DNA of 64,000 nt, from positions 15,022 to 79,021 of the forward strand of contig JAYFPK010000025.1 in assembly GCA_034927815.1 (NCBI GenBank). Direction: 5' to 3'. Both the position numbers and the translations under genes were made by a program. A model generated the notes under the pieces. That model saw only the letters and a list, made by a program, of their open reading frames with translations. It searched no databases and was not told where the DNA came from. Below are positions 8,779 through 17,846 of the stretch, piece after piece; position 1 is the first letter of the stretch; the number at the start of each line of letters is the position of its first letter. The stretch is from Limiplasma sp034927815 (GTDB lineage Bacteria > Bacillota > Clostridia > Christensenellales > Aristaeellaceae).

Positions 8779-9426
8779 TCCTTTGGGCATGCGGCGCAGC
8801 AAAGCCTCCCGCCCGGCGACGGAAAAGCCGAAAAAGCCAAGCTCCCGGCCCAAAGCCCTGTATTTGCCGTGTACATACCCCACCAGCCCCATGGCCTTCT
8901 CGTCGATGGAACCGGAGCCTGTGAAATAGGATTCCTGAACGCAGACCTGGAGGATTTCCGCCAGAAAAAGCTCGTGGCTGCCCAGGGGATACACGTCCTT
9001 CACCCGGCAGCAAAGAAAGGCCGGGCTTTCCGCCAAGGCGGGAGCATAGGAAAGAAGAGGGGCCGCAATGGCGTGCAGCCCCAGCGCCTCAAATTTATCC
9101 AGATCCCTTCCGCTTTTCACGCCGCAGTAGTCCGCGGCGTGAAGCAGCGCCTCGCTTACCAGGTTCACGGTGAATTCCCCGGTTTGCCGGATCAGCCCGT
9201 AGCTGTAGCGCTCCTTGCGCAAGCTGATGGAGAGCATGGGCGGGCGGGAGCAGCAAACCCCGGCCCAGGCCACGGTGATGAGATTGGGGCCCAGGCCCCT
9301 CTCCGGATCGGCGCAGCCCACCAGCACCGCAGGCACCGGCGAAAGGTAAGGGGTGGGGCCGATGGCCCGGAAGCCCGGCAAGGTTTTGGGGGAAGGTTCT
9401 TTCGGGGAAGCATTCTGTTTCGTCAT
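8770..9426 (-). CDS. Flavin reductase family protein
   Basis: A 218-residue cytoplasmic flavoprotein of the FMN-binding split-barrel flavin reductase-like family. Recognisable parts are VPAVLVGCADPERGLGPNLITVAW near residue 33, where the family binds FMN, then SISLRKERYSYGLIRQTGEFTVNLVS and HELFLAEILQV. Such proteins reduce flavins or act in small NAD(P)H-dependent oxidoreductions. Substrate is unknown. It is divergent from the metallophosphoesterase gene, with only about 80 bases between the two starts. Confidence 0.8.
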   Translation of the reverse strand: MTKQNASPKEPSPKTLPGFRAIGPTPYLSPVPAVLVGCADPERGLGPNLITVAWAGVCCSRPPMLSISLRKERYSYGLIRQTGEFTVNLVSEALLHAADYCGVKSGRDLDKFEALGLHAIAAPLLSYAPALAESPAFLCCRVKDVYPLGSHELFLAEILQVCVQESYFTGSGSIDEKAMGLVGYVHGKYRALGRELGFFGFSVAGREALLRRMPKGSK

Positions 9427-9438
9427 GGATGCACGCCC

Positions 9439-9468
9439 TTGTCAACGGGGATGGTCCTAGTGTACAAT
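9439..9468 (+). promoter_or_regulatory. Promoter of the metallophosphoesterase gene
   Basis: TTGTCA (9439-9444) and TACAAT (9463-9468), spacing 18, about 40 bases ahead of the ATG at 9510. It sits within an in-frame upstream extension, arguing against a start at 9429. Confidence 0.55.
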
Positions 9469-9509
9469 ACAGCGAAATAACCTGTCAACGACGGAAGGGG
9501 GAAAAAGGG

Positions 9510-10397
9510 ATGCCGCGCTATCCGCTCAAGTACCGCAAGCCGCCTCGCAGGAGGGTTCGTTTTTCACGGGTCTTTATGTTTCTGGTGCTCCTTGCCATGA
9601 TCGTCTACCCCTTTTGGGAGGCCAGCCGCTTGACGGTGGAGGAACGCACGGTGCAGGTGGCAAACCTCCACCCTAACCTCAAGGGCATGAGGATCGTCTT
9701 TGCCAGCGACATTCATGAGGGGGCGTTCTTTTCCCACAGCCGGGTGGTGAACCTGATCAACACCATCAACGGCCTCAGCCCCGATTTGGTGCTCCTGGGC
9801 GGGGATTATGCCGAGGACAGCGCCGGAGCCATTGAGTTTTTCCGAACCGCGCCGCCCATTCAGGCCCGGCTGGGGGTTTTCGGGGTGGTGGGCAACCATG
9901 ACCGCACCGAGCCGGAGAGCAACTTTTCCCTGCTGGTGGGGCAGATGACCAAATACGGCTGCCTGCCCCTGACCAACAACGTGGCCCGGGTGAAGGTGGG
10001 GCAGACCTACGCCTATATCGCCGGGGTGGATGATTTCTACAACGGCTACCCGGATGTGGCCGGGGTGGCCTCCCAGGTGAGCAAGGACGATTTTGTCATC
10101 TTTGTGGGCCACACCCCGGATCTTTTGCCCGCGGCCTTTGCGGCCAAAACCAGGGAGAACGACAACCATTGGTTTGACCTGGCGCTATTTGGCCATACCC
10201 ACGGCGGACAGGTGACCCTCTTCGGCCAGCCCCTGATCCCCAAACTCAGGCCGGAGATCGGCCTGCGTTACCTGAGCGGCTGGCGGGAGGAAAACCGGGC
10301 CAGCATTTTGATCAGCAACGGCGTGGGCACCAGCAACTTCCCGGCGCGGCTTTTCGCCACGCCCCAGATTCACCTCATCACCCTGAAAAGCAAATAA
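9510..10397 (+). CDS. Membrane-anchored metallophosphoesterase
   Basis: A 295-residue calcineurin-like phosphoesterase of the YaeI/YkuE type. A basic N-terminus and one membrane anchor (VFMFLVLLAMIVYPFWEA) precede the catalytic domain. All metal-binding motifs are intact: ASDIHEG, LLGGDYAED, VGNHDR, FVGHTPD and FGHTHGGQ. YkuE-type enzymes act at the cell surface or on lipid-linked phosphates; the true substrate is unknown. Start: ATG at 9510, preceded by a purine-rich GGGGGAAAAAGGG. The LtaS-like gene follows 26 bases later, so the two are probably co-transcribed and may both serve the envelope. Confidence 0.85.
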   Translation: MPRYPLKYRKPPRRRVRFSRVFMFLVLLAMIVYPFWEASRLTVEERTVQVANLHPNLKGMRIVFASDIHEGAFFSHSRVVNLINTINGLSPDLVLLGGDYAEDSAGAIEFFRTAPPIQARLGVFGVVGNHDRTEPESNFSLLVGQMTKYGCLPLTNNVARVKVGQTYAYIAGVDDFYNGYPDVAGVASQVSKDDFVIFVGHTPDLLPAAFAAKTRENDNHWFDLALFGHTHGGQVTLFGQPLIPKLRPEIGLRYLSGWREENRASILISNGVGTSNFPARLFATPQIHLITLKSK

Positions 10398-10423
10398 CGC
10401 AGCGATGACCGCAGAGGTATCCC

Positions 10424-12796
10424 ATGACCCACCAGAAAAACCGGCCCCCGGCCCCCGCCCAGGCTCCCCAAGAAGCGGAGAAGGCCCGCTTCTCCCTTCC
10501 CACCCTCACCCTTCCCAGGGCCTTGGGGGATGCGCTGTTTCTCCTGCTCATCCCCCTGGCTGCCCTGGCGCTTTTTGAAGCCCTTGCCAGGGGCGGCTTT
10601 CCCGCCATGCTCTCCTGGGCCCAAAAGAAGCCTGTGTTTTTTTTGCAAAACCTGGGCTTTTTTCTGGGCCTCTTCTGGCTTTTCGCCTTGATCCGCAGCG
10701 ATAGGGCCCGGCTGTGCGCGTCCCTTTCCCTGACGCTGCTCTTCTGCGTTTTGGGCATTGTCAGCTTTTATAAGGTGCGCTACCGCTTCGAGCCCATCTT
10801 GCTGTCGGACCTTTGGCTCCTGGGGGAAATCCAGCACGCCGTGGGCCAGTTGGATTTGAAGATCGATTGGGCCCAGGCGTTCCGGGTGGTGATCCTGGGC
10901 CTTGCCGCCATTGGGCTGTCCTTGGTATTCATCCGGGGCCGCCGGGCCAGAAGGAGCTTTCTGTGGCCCGCTTTGGGCCTGGCGCTGATGGCGGCGTTGA
11001 TCCCCGGCTGCAATTTTGAAGGAATCACCCAGGGCAGCAACACCAGCCTGGCGGACTGCGCCCATCACGGGGGCACCTTGTTCACCGTGGTGGCCGCGGA
11101 AAAGCAGCGGCAGTCCGTGGCGAGCTTCTCCTATCATGAGTCGGAGGTGGACGTGGCCTGGCAGCGGGTTCAATCGGCGGTCCCCCAGGAGAAAAAGCAA
11201 GCTGCCGAAAGCCCCAACCTGATCTTCATCCTCTCCGAGAGCTTTACGGACCAGGCCCATTTGGAGAAATACCTGGACTTCACCCGGCCCCTGATGCCCT
11301 TTTACGACGAGCTGATTCAAAGCTGCGCCACGGGGCAGATCTATGTGCCCAAACAGGGGGGCGGCACCAGCGAAACCGAGTTTGAGGTGCTCACGGGCCT
11401 GCAAAGCCGCTATTCCGTCAACCCCTATTCCATCGGGATTCCTCCCCTTCACTCCCTGGCGGCCACCTTGCGGGAGAGGGGCTACCACGCCTCGGCCATC
11501 CATTGGTTTAACGGGGTGTTCTACAACCGCTATAAGAATCTCCGGCTGATGGGCTTTGACGAGTTTTCCACCACCGACACCACCCGGCGGCCCCTGGCCA
11601 AGACGGGGATGTTCGTCAGCGACGGGGAACACTACCGGTCGGTGCTGGAAAAGCTCAAGGAGACCCAGGGGAAGGATTTCATCTTCTGCATCACCATGCA
11701 AAACCACGGAACCTACGACTATGATGATTTCGCCCAGACCTACGGCGCGGACAGGCCCTTTCGCAACGACCTGAGCCTGGAGAGCGAGCGGATTTTGCGC
11801 AATTACTGCTATCTCCTGGGCAAGAGCGACGAGGCGCTGCGGGAGCTGATCCGGGAGCTGTCCGCCTTCCCGGAGCCCACGATGGTGGTGCTTTTCGGCG
11901 ATCACATTCCCCCCTTTGGCATCGAGGTCTACGAGGAAATCGGCATGCCCATAGAGGGGGACGTGGGGCACCTGTGCCCGTATTTGATCTGGAGCAACCG
12001 AGACACCTTCCGCAGCGAGCCCCCTATGAAAACCTGGCAGCTGGGAGCCCATGCCCTGGCCTTGGCGGGCCTGGGGGACGACCCCTTCTTCCACCACATC
12101 GACGAGCTGCGCAAAAAGGGCCTGAACACGGATTCGGATTACGATTTGCTCTCCTACGACGCCCTGTTTGGCAAGCAGCGGGCCTATGCCCTGGCGGGCA
12201 TCCGCCCGGAGAGCGAAAACTGGCAGATCGGCGGAAAGATGGATCTGCTGGGCTTTGACACCTTCCCCATGGACGGCGCGGTGTATGTGATGCCCCGGCT
12301 GGCGGACCCCACCCAGCGCCTCCGGCTGTCCGTCAACGGGCAGCCCCTCAACGACTGGCTGGTGCTGGATACCAAGGAGCCCTTCACCCTTCAATGCGTG
12401 ATGACCAGCCCCGAGGGCAAGCAGCTCAACCAGTCCCAAAGCGTATCCTTCGCCTCCTCCCAGGAGCTGCTGGAGCAAAGCGGCAGGCTGGATACCCCGG
12501 CCCTGGCCCTGGAGGAGATCCCCTTTCACGTGGAAAAGGAGGAGGGAGGCTTTCTGGTGGCGGTGAGCGGGGAGCCCTTTGGGGCCTTGGCCAGCTGCCT
12601 CACCCTGGAGGGCAAGCGGCAGAAATGGCAATTTCCCTACGGCTTTCGCAGGCCCGGCCAATATTACGTGGGCAAGGAAGCCGCCCCCATTTCCCTCACC
12701 ATCGGCGTGGAGAGCTTTCAGGGATATGAGCATACCCCCCAAGGCCTGGCGGCGTATTTCAAGGACCATGAGGCCCGGTTGTGGCTGTTTGAATAA
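10424..12796 (+). CDS. LtaS-type sulfatase-fold phosphoglycerol transferase
   Basis: A 790-residue membrane enzyme of the lipoteichoic acid synthase family. Four to five hydrophobic segments (residues ~35-200) are followed by an extracellular sulfatase-fold domain starting with SPNLIFILSESFTD. The nucleophile is the Thr in GGGTSETEFEVLTG; other active-site blocks are ITMQNHGTYD and VVLFGDHIPPFG. LtaS enzymes move glycerol phosphate from phosphatidylglycerol to a glycolipid or polymer. An extra C-terminal beta-rich part of ~200 residues (after ~590) extends it beyond the usual ~650. AGAGGT lies before the ATG. Confidence 0.85.
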   Translation: MTHQKNRPPAPAQAPQEAEKARFSLPTLTLPRALGDALFLLLIPLAALALFEALARGGFPAMLSWAQKKPVFFLQNLGFFLGLFWLFALIRSDRARLCASLSLTLLFCVLGIVSFYKVRYRFEPILLSDLWLLGEIQHAVGQLDLKIDWAQAFRVVILGLAAIGLSLVFIRGRRARRSFLWPALGLALMAALIPGCNFEGITQGSNTSLADCAHHGGTLFTVVAAEKQRQSVASFSYHESEVDVAWQRVQSAVPQEKKQAAESPNLIFILSESFTDQAHLEKYLDFTRPLMPFYDELIQSCATGQIYVPKQGGGTSETEFEVLTGLQSRYSVNPYSIGIPPLHSLAATLRERGYHASAIHWFNGVFYNRYKNLRLMGFDEFSTTDTTRRPLAKTGMFVSDGEHYRSVLEKLKETQGKDFIFCITMQNHGTYDYDDFAQTYGADRPFRNDLSLESERILRNYCYLLGKSDEALRELIRELSAFPEPTMVVLFGDHIPPFGIEVYEEIGMPIEGDVGHLCPYLIWSNRDTFRSEPPMKTWQLGAHALALAGLGDDPFFHHIDELRKKGLNTDSDYDLLSYDALFGKQRAYALAGIRPESENWQIGGKMDLLGFDTFPMDGAVYVMPRLADPTQRLRLSVNGQPLNDWLVLDTKEPFTLQCVMTSPEGKQLNQSQSVSFASSQELLEQSGRLDTPALALEEIPFHVEKEEGGFLVAVSGEPFGALASCLTLEGKRQKWQFPYGFRRPGQYYVGKEAAPISLTIGVESFQGYEHTPQGLAAYFKDHEARLWLFE

Positions 12797-12849
12797 TCGA
12801 ATTTTTTGAAAAAAGCAAAGGACTTTCCATCTTCGCCAAGAAGCTTCCC

Positions 12850-12878
12850 TTGACGAACGCCCTGCTTCGAGATACAAT
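12850..12878 (+). promoter_or_regulatory. Promoter with a long leader before the E2-like gene
   Basis: TTGACG (12850-12855) and TACAAT (12873-12878) at the ideal 17-base spacing. The leader to the TTG start at 13029 would be about 145 bases. I recognise no riboswitch in it. Confidence 0.6.
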
Positions 12879-13028
12879 GAGTTTGCTTTTGTTGAGCCGT
12901 ATCTCATGATATTGCAATGATTGATCCTGCTTCCTTTCGGCCCATCAAGGCGAAGCAGCCGGCCTTTTGCCCACAGGCAAATCGAACCGGTCTGTTTCAT
13001 TCTTTTCCAAAAGAAGGGGAGGATCGGT

Positions 13029-13949
13029 TTGTTTGGAAGACGCTATGATGGGCGCAGAGTAAAGCACATGGACCCTGTGGTGCAGTTGACCCCCCACCTG
13101 ATGCCCATGCGCTGCGACGCGCAGGTGTTTCTGGACCACGAGGTGGAATATGAGCCCTTGATGCGCTACATTGCGGAAAAAAGCCGCGCCGGGGTGAAGA
13201 TCACCTTCATGGAGGTGCTGGTGGCGGCCTATGTACGGGGCGTATCCCAGGTGCCCGAGGTCAACCGCTTCATCATGAACAAGCAGTTTTACAACCGCAC
13301 CCAGCTGACCGTGGCCTTTACCATGCTGCTGGATACCCCTGACGGCAGCCTGGAGGAGACGGCGGTGAAGATTCACTTCGATCCCAGCGACACCCTCCTG
13401 GACGTGTCCGCCCGGATCAAGGAAACCATCGCAAACAACCGCAAGCCCGAGAACGCGAACATGGCCTTGAAGCTCGCGTCCTTTTTGATGAGCGCGCCCC
13501 TGCTGCCCAACCTGGTGGTGGGCATTGTGCGCCTTTTGGACCGCTATGGGATATGCCCTAAGATGATCCTGGAGGCGTCCCCCTTCCACACCGCCATGTT
13601 CATCACCAACATGGCCTCCATCGGCATGCACAAGGTGTACCATCACATCTACAACTTTGGCACCACCAGCCTGTTTTTGAGCCTGGGCACGCCGGAGCGG
13701 GAATATGGGGTGGACGCCAGCGGAAAGGTCGTCCGCAAGTGTACGCTGCCCGTGGGCGTTACCGCGGATGAGCGGGTCTGCGGCGGCGCGGTGTACGCCC
13801 AGCTTTTCGCCGTAATGAAGAAATGCCTGAGAAATCCCGTGCTCCTGGAGCAGCCCCCGGAGACGGTGAAGTACAACGAGGGGGCGGAGTATCACCATCC
13901 CAAGCCCCCGAAGCTGGCGGGCTCCCAGGAGCAGGCCGTCCGGGCCTAG
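13029..13949 (+). CDS. 2-oxoacid dehydrogenase E2-like acyltransferase-fold protein
   Basis: A 306-residue soluble protein with the chloramphenicol acetyltransferase/E2 catalytic fold but no lipoyl domain. Its N-terminus FGRRYDGRRVKHMDPVVQLT matches stand-alone E2-like proteins of Clostridia, and the C-terminal block FGTTSLFLSLGTPERE is the fold's core. The catalytic motif is degenerate: where E2 and CAT enzymes have HxxxDG, this has DERVCGGA, so the usual general-base His is missing. A non-catalytic or altered role is likely. Start: TTG at 13029, with AAGGGGAGG 6 bases upstream. The next ATG (at 13069) would remove the conserved N-terminus. Confidence 0.7.
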   Translation: MFGRRYDGRRVKHMDPVVQLTPHLMPMRCDAQVFLDHEVEYEPLMRYIAEKSRAGVKITFMEVLVAAYVRGVSQVPEVNRFIMNKQFYNRTQLTVAFTMLLDTPDGSLEETAVKIHFDPSDTLLDVSARIKETIANNRKPENANMALKLASFLMSAPLLPNLVVGIVRLLDRYGICPKMILEASPFHTAMFITNMASIGMHKVYHHIYNFGTTSLFLSLGTPEREYGVDASGKVVRKCTLPVGVTADERVCGGAVYAQLFAVMKKCLRNPVLLEQPPETVKYNEGAEYHHPKPPKLAGSQEQAVRA

Positions 13950-14054
13950 GAGAGGTCCCCCCCGGACGCCGGTATCAAGGCATGGAACAGGAGGAAAGCC
14001 TGGGCCATGCCTTGTTGCCATTAGAAGCGGCGGCAAAAGAGGGAGGAACAGCCC

Positions 14055-14528
14055 ATGACCCCTTACGAAAAGAGCCTGGAAGTTCTGGAGGAGCTGTTCG
14101 CCAGGGATTTTTGGTTTGTGCTGGCGACGGCGCAAGAGGGAAAGCCCTCCCAAAGGGTGGTGGACGCCTACTATCACAAAGGGGCGTTTTGGATCGTCAC
14201 CTACGGAAAATCCAGAAAGATGGCGGAGATAGGGCAAAATCCCAACGTGTCCCTGTGCCATGAGTTTCACATCTTTCAAGGGAGAGCCTACCACGCCGGC
14301 CACCCTTTGAAGGCGGAAAACAAGGAGATCCGGGAAGAGCTGGTCCGGGTGTTTGCGCCCTGGTATTTTGCCCATAATGATGAGCGGGATGAGAACATGT
14401 GCTATGTGCGGGTAGAGCCCCAAACCGGGTTTTTCCACAAGGACGGAACAGGCTATCAGGTGGATTTTGCGGCCAAAACCGCGCACACCATTCCCTTTTC
14501 CCCCCAGGTGGTGGCGCCGCAGGAGTGA
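14055..14528 (+). CDS. Pyridoxamine 5'-phosphate oxidase-like flavoprotein
   Basis: A 157-residue split-barrel protein of the PNPOx-like family. It opens with a helix, then FWFVLATAQEGKPSQRVVDAYYHKGAFWIVTY, the usual FMN-binding beta barrel, and YGKSRKMAEIGQNPNVSLCH, where the cofactor phosphate is usually held. The family reduces flavin-linked substrates or serves as an FMN/F420/heme-binding protein; function here is unknown. GGGAGGAAC lies ahead of the ATG. It starts about 105 bases after the E2-like gene and may be co-transcribed with it. Confidence 0.75.
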   Translation: MTPYEKSLEVLEELFARDFWFVLATAQEGKPSQRVVDAYYHKGAFWIVTYGKSRKMAEIGQNPNVSLCHEFHIFQGRAYHAGHPLKAENKEIREELVRVFAPWYFAHNDERDENMCYVRVEPQTGFFHKDGTGYQVDFAAKTAHTIPFSPQVVAPQE

Positions 14529-14577
14529 CCGGAACCGCCTGCCCCGGGCGTTTCCGCCAAAGCGGCGGAGGGAGGCG

Positions 14578-15330
14578 TCAGTCCCGCATTTCCGCCACCT
14601 GGCCGTCCTTCACCCGGAAGCGGCGCACGGCCCGGGCCGCCACCCCCGGGTCATGGGTGATCAGCACCAGGGTGTGCCCGTCCTTGTGCAAGGCGGAAAA
14701 GAGGCCCAGCACCTCCTCCTTGCTCTCCTCGTCCAGGGCCCCGGTGGGCTCGTCGCACAGAAGCAGCTTTGGCTCGTAGCTCAAGGCCCTGGCCAGGGCC
14801 ACCCGCTGCTGCTGTCCGCCGCTGAGCTGGCCCGGCTTGTGGAAGGCCCTGTCCCCCAGGCCCACATTGTCCAGGGCCTTCATGGCGATTTTGAAGCGGC
14901 GGTCCTCCCCCATGCCCCGGAGCATCAGGGGAAAGGCCACGTTTTCCAGGGCCGTTAGTCTGGGCAGAAGCTGAAAGCCCTGAAACATAAAGCCGATCTT
15001 TTCCCGCCGGATCAGGCAGAGCTCCTGGGCGCTCAGGCCGTTCACCTCCACCCCGTCCAGGCGGTAGAGGCCCTTTTGGGGGGAGTCCAAGCAGCCCAGA
15101 ATGTGCATCAGCGTGCTTTTGCCGCTGCCGCTGGGGCCCACAAGGGCGGCGTAATCCCCCCGGCGGATGTGCAGATTCACGCCCCTGAGCACGGGCAGCT
15201 CGGCATCGGCGCTCCCCCAGGGAAGGGCGGCCTGGGCCTTGGGGCCGCCTGCGGCCCGCAGCCCGAACCAATGCCCCTGGGCCGCCTTGCCAATGGAATA
15301 GCCCTTTTCGATGTTTTCCATGCGGATCAT
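14578..15330 (-). CDS. MacB/LolD-type ABC transporter ATPase without a permease partner
   Basis: A 250-residue ABC ATPase. Walker A GPSGSGKST, Q-loop FMFQGFQLLPRL, signature LSGGQQQRVALARAL, Walker B LLLCDEPTGALD and H-loop VLITHDP are all intact. The sequence belongs to the MacB/LolD/FtsE-type group that works with FtsX-like permeases, but no permease gene lies beside it. There is an extra ~28-residue stretch (about residues 14-42, rich in Ala and Gly) between the first strand and LRGVNLHI that such ATPases normally lack. Start: ATG at 15330 with AGGAGG 8 bases upstream. Confidence 0.85.
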   Translation of the reverse strand: MIRMENIEKGYSIGKAAQGHWFGLRAAGGPKAQAALPWGSADAELPVLRGVNLHIRRGDYAALVGPSGSGKSTLMHILGCLDSPQKGLYRLDGVEVNGLSAQELCLIRREKIGFMFQGFQLLPRLTALENVAFPLMLRGMGEDRRFKIAMKALDNVGLGDRAFHKPGQLSGGQQQRVALARALSYEPKLLLCDEPTGALDEESKEEVLGLFSALHKDGHTLVLITHDPGVAARAVRRFRVKDGQVAEMRD

Positions 15331-15404
15331 GCAACCGCCTCCTCCTGATAGCGTTTCCAAGGGAAGGCTTCGTCCACCCAGGAAAAACCTCCCTCATGGC
15401 CGCC

Positions 15405-15433
15405 TTGTGAACAGGCGGCTTTTGATGTATGAT
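15405..15433 (+). promoter_or_regulatory. Promoter of the EamA/uvrC unit, overlapped by an inverted repeat
   Basis: TTGTGA (15405-15410) and TATGAT (15428-15433), spacing 17. A 7-bp inverted repeat GCCGCCT-TGTGAAC-AGGCGGC (15399-15419) covers the -35 box and could be an operator. Confidence 0.5.
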
Positions 15434-15472
15434 GAGGGGGTAAACAGGCGTTGAGACGGGAGGGTGTGGAAC

Positions 15473-15886
15473 ATGTGGGTTGTGTATGCGCTGCTGGGAG
15501 CCGTGTTTGCCGCCTTGACCTCCATTCTGGCCAAGCTGGGCATCTCCGGGGTGAACTCCAACCTGGCTACGGCCATCCGCACCGTGGTGGTGCTGGTAAT
15601 GGCCTGGGGGATCGTGTTTCTCTCCGGAAAGCAGGGGGAGATCTCCCAGATCGGGCCCAAAAGCTGGCTTTTTCTCGCCCTCTCGGGAATCGCCACGGGC
15701 CTTTCCTGGCTGTTCTTCTTCAAGGCGCTGCAATTGGGGGACGCCTCCAAGGTGGTGCCCATCGATAAATTCAGCGTGGTGATCACCATGGCCCTTGCCT
15801 TCCTGTTTTTAGGGGAGAAGCTGACCCCCAAGGCCTGGATCGGCGGCTTGCTGGTGGCCCTGGGCACCCTCATCCTCGCGCTGTAA
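15473..15886 (+). CDS. Small EamA (half-DMT) family transporter
   Basis: A 137-residue membrane protein with four to five hydrophobic segments, about half the length of full drug/metabolite transporters. It has the EamA marks: YALLGAVFAALTSILAKLGI at the start, then FFFKALQLGDASKVVPIDKFSVVITMALA and FLGEKLTPKAWIGGLLVALGTLIL at the end. Single-domain members work as dimers. Substrate is unknown. Start: ATG at 15473, 9 bases after GGGAGG. uvrC starts 13 bases after its stop and is probably in the same transcript. Confidence 0.8.
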   Translation: MWVVYALLGAVFAALTSILAKLGISGVNSNLATAIRTVVVLVMAWGIVFLSGKQGEISQIGPKSWLFLALSGIATGLSWLFFFKALQLGDASKVVPIDKFSVVITMALAFLFLGEKLTPKAWIGGLLVALGTLILAL

Positions 15887-15899
15887 AAGGAGCCTTCCC

Positions 15900-17780
15900 A
15901 TGAACGATACATTGGCCCATAAGCTCAAAACGCTGCCCGGCAGCCCCGGCTGTTACCTGATGAAAAACCAGGGGAAGATCATCTATGTGGGCAAGGCGGT
16001 GAACCTGAAAAACCGGGTCCGCCAGTATTTCCATGAAAGCGCCCAGCATACCCCCAAGGTCCGCTGGATGGTTCAGGAGATCGATGATTTTGACATCATC
16101 CTCTGCGACACCAATTTTGAGGCCCTGACCTTGGAATGCAACCTCATCAAAAAGCACAGGCCCTTCTACAACATTTTGCTTCGGGACGACAAGCACTATC
16201 CTTATTTGCGCCTGGACCCCCGCGAGCCCTTCCCCCGGCTCACCGTGGCCCGGCAGATCGACCCCCACGACGGGGCCAAGTATTTCGGCCCTTATTATGC
16301 CGCCAGCGGGATTCGCCAGGTGCTGGAGGAGGTGCGGCGCTTCTTTCCCCTAAGGACCTGCGCGCTGAACCTGCCCTTAAAGCAGCCCCGCCGCCCCTGC
16401 GTCCACCACCAGATCGGCCAATGCCTGGCACCTTGCGCGAACTTGGTGAGCCAGGAGGAGTACGCCAAAATCCTCAAGAACGTGCTGGCCTTTCTGGGGG
16501 GCGATACCCGGCAGCTCCGGGAGGATTTGACCCGGCAGATGAGGGAGCATTCCCGAAAGATGGAATTTGAACAGGCCGCTGTGGTCCGGGACAAGCTGGC
16601 GGAAATTGACCGGATGATGGAGAAGCAGCATGCCATCCAAACCAAGGATGCCGAACAGGATTTGATCGCCGCCGTGACGGACGGGACGGACGCCCTGGTG
16701 CAGATCACCCACATCCGGGGCGGAAGGATGGAGGGGAGCCGGGGCTTTGTGATGGAGGACTCCGGCCAGGAGGACCTCTCGGAGCTCACCGCCAGCTTCC
16801 TGACCCAGTATTATGACGACGAGCACCTGATTCCCCAGGAGATTTTGGTGCAGGATCTGCCCAAGGACCCGGAGTTGCTGCACCGGTGGCTCAGGGAGAA
16901 GAAGGGCGGGGCCGTGGCGCTGGCCAGCCCCCAGCGGGGGGACAAGCGCCAGCTCATGGAGCTGTGCCTGAAAAACGCCCGGGAGAACCTGGCCAAGCAC
17001 AGCACGAACAAGCAGGTGCGCTTCCGGCGCACCACCGGGGCCATGCAGGAGCTCCAGGAGGTTTTGGGGCTGCCCGGGCTGCCGTTGCGCATCGAGGGCT
17101 ACGACATCTCCAACACCCAGGGGGCCCAGTCCGTAGCCGCCATGGTGGTGTTTGAAAACGGGGAGCCCGCCAAGAAGGAATACCGGCATTTCCGCATCAA
17201 GACCCTGGAGGGGCCCAACGACTTTGCCAGCCTGGCGGAGGCCATCGGCAGGCGCTTTACCCACGGGCTTCAGGAGAAGCATGAACGCCAGGAGGCGGGC
17301 CTGCCTGTGGAGGAAGGGCGCTTTAGCAAGCTGCCGGATTTGATTCTCATCGACGGCGGCCCGGAGCAGCTTCTCTACGCGCGGCGGGCCATGCTGGACG
17401 CGGGGGGCAATGTGCCCATGTTCGGCCTGGCAAAGCGCTTTGAGGAAATCTACCTCCCAGGCCGGGAGGAGCCCATCCGCCTGAGCAAGCATTCCGACGC
17501 GCTGCACCTGATCCAGCATGTTCGGGACGAGGCCCACCGCTTCGGCATCACCCGCCACCGGGCCCTGCGGACCCAGAGCACCCTGAAAAGCGAGCTTTCC
17601 TCCATTCCCGGGATCGGGCCCAAGCGGCAGGTGGAGCTCCTGCGCCATTTTGGAAATATCAAAGCCATCCTGGAGGCCGGCCAGGAGGAGCTGGCCGCGG
17701 TACGGGGTATGAACGCCCTGGCGGCCAAGGCCGTTGCGGAGTATGCGGCGGGGAAGGAAGCGGCGAAGCCGGGGATGTAG
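15900..17780 (+). CDS. uvrC: UvrABC excinuclease subunit C
   Basis: Full-length UvrC, 626 residues. It makes the two incisions flanking a lesion in nucleotide excision repair after UvrA/UvrB loading. In order: a GIY-YIG nuclease (residues ~12-95, GSPGCYLMKNQGKIIYVGKA), a Cys cluster (CALNLPLKQPRRPC...CLAPC), a UVR/UvrB-binding helix pair (MEFEQAAVVRDKLAEIDRMM, ~215-235), the RNase H-like nuclease with EGYDISNTQGAQSVAAMVVF and LILIDGGPEQL, and C-terminal helix-hairpin-helix motifs (SSIPGIGPKRQVELLRHFG). AAAGGAG lies before the ATG. A strong terminator follows. Confidence 0.97.
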   Translation: MNDTLAHKLKTLPGSPGCYLMKNQGKIIYVGKAVNLKNRVRQYFHESAQHTPKVRWMVQEIDDFDIILCDTNFEALTLECNLIKKHRPFYNILLRDDKHYPYLRLDPREPFPRLTVARQIDPHDGAKYFGPYYAASGIRQVLEEVRRFFPLRTCALNLPLKQPRRPCVHHQIGQCLAPCANLVSQEEYAKILKNVLAFLGGDTRQLREDLTRQMREHSRKMEFEQAAVVRDKLAEIDRMMEKQHAIQTKDAEQDLIAAVTDGTDALVQITHIRGGRMEGSRGFVMEDSGQEDLSELTASFLTQYYDDEHLIPQEILVQDLPKDPELLHRWLREKKGGAVALASPQRGDKRQLMELCLKNARENLAKHSTNKQVRFRRTTGAMQELQEVLGLPGLPLRIEGYDISNTQGAQSVAAMVVFENGEPAKKEYRHFRIKTLEGPNDFASLAEAIGRRFTHGLQEKHERQEAGLPVEEGRFSKLPDLILIDGGPEQLLYARRAMLDAGGNVPMFGLAKRFEEIYLPGREEPIRLSKHSDALHLIQHVRDEAHRFGITRHRALRTQSTLKSELSSIPGIGPKRQVELLRHFGNIKAILEAGQEELAAVRGMNALAAKAVAEYAAGKEAAKPGM

Positions 17781-17801
17781 GGATAAAAAGAGTGATACAG
17801 G

Positions 17802-17836
17802 AGGCCGGCTCTCGTTTTGGAGAGCCGGCCTTTTTT
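17802..17836 (+). terminator. uvrC terminator
   Basis: A perfect 12-bp stem (AGGCCGGCTCTC at 17802-17813 with 17820-17831), 6-base loop, then TTTTT. Confidence 0.9.
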
Positions 17837-17846
17837 GATGATATGC

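Noticed and set aside
10370..13000. Long open frame (876 codons) on the minus strand
   Set aside because: It is the mirror of the LtaS-like gene in GC-rich DNA: its translation is low-complexity Gly/Gln/His/Leu-rich, has no ribosome site and no domain.
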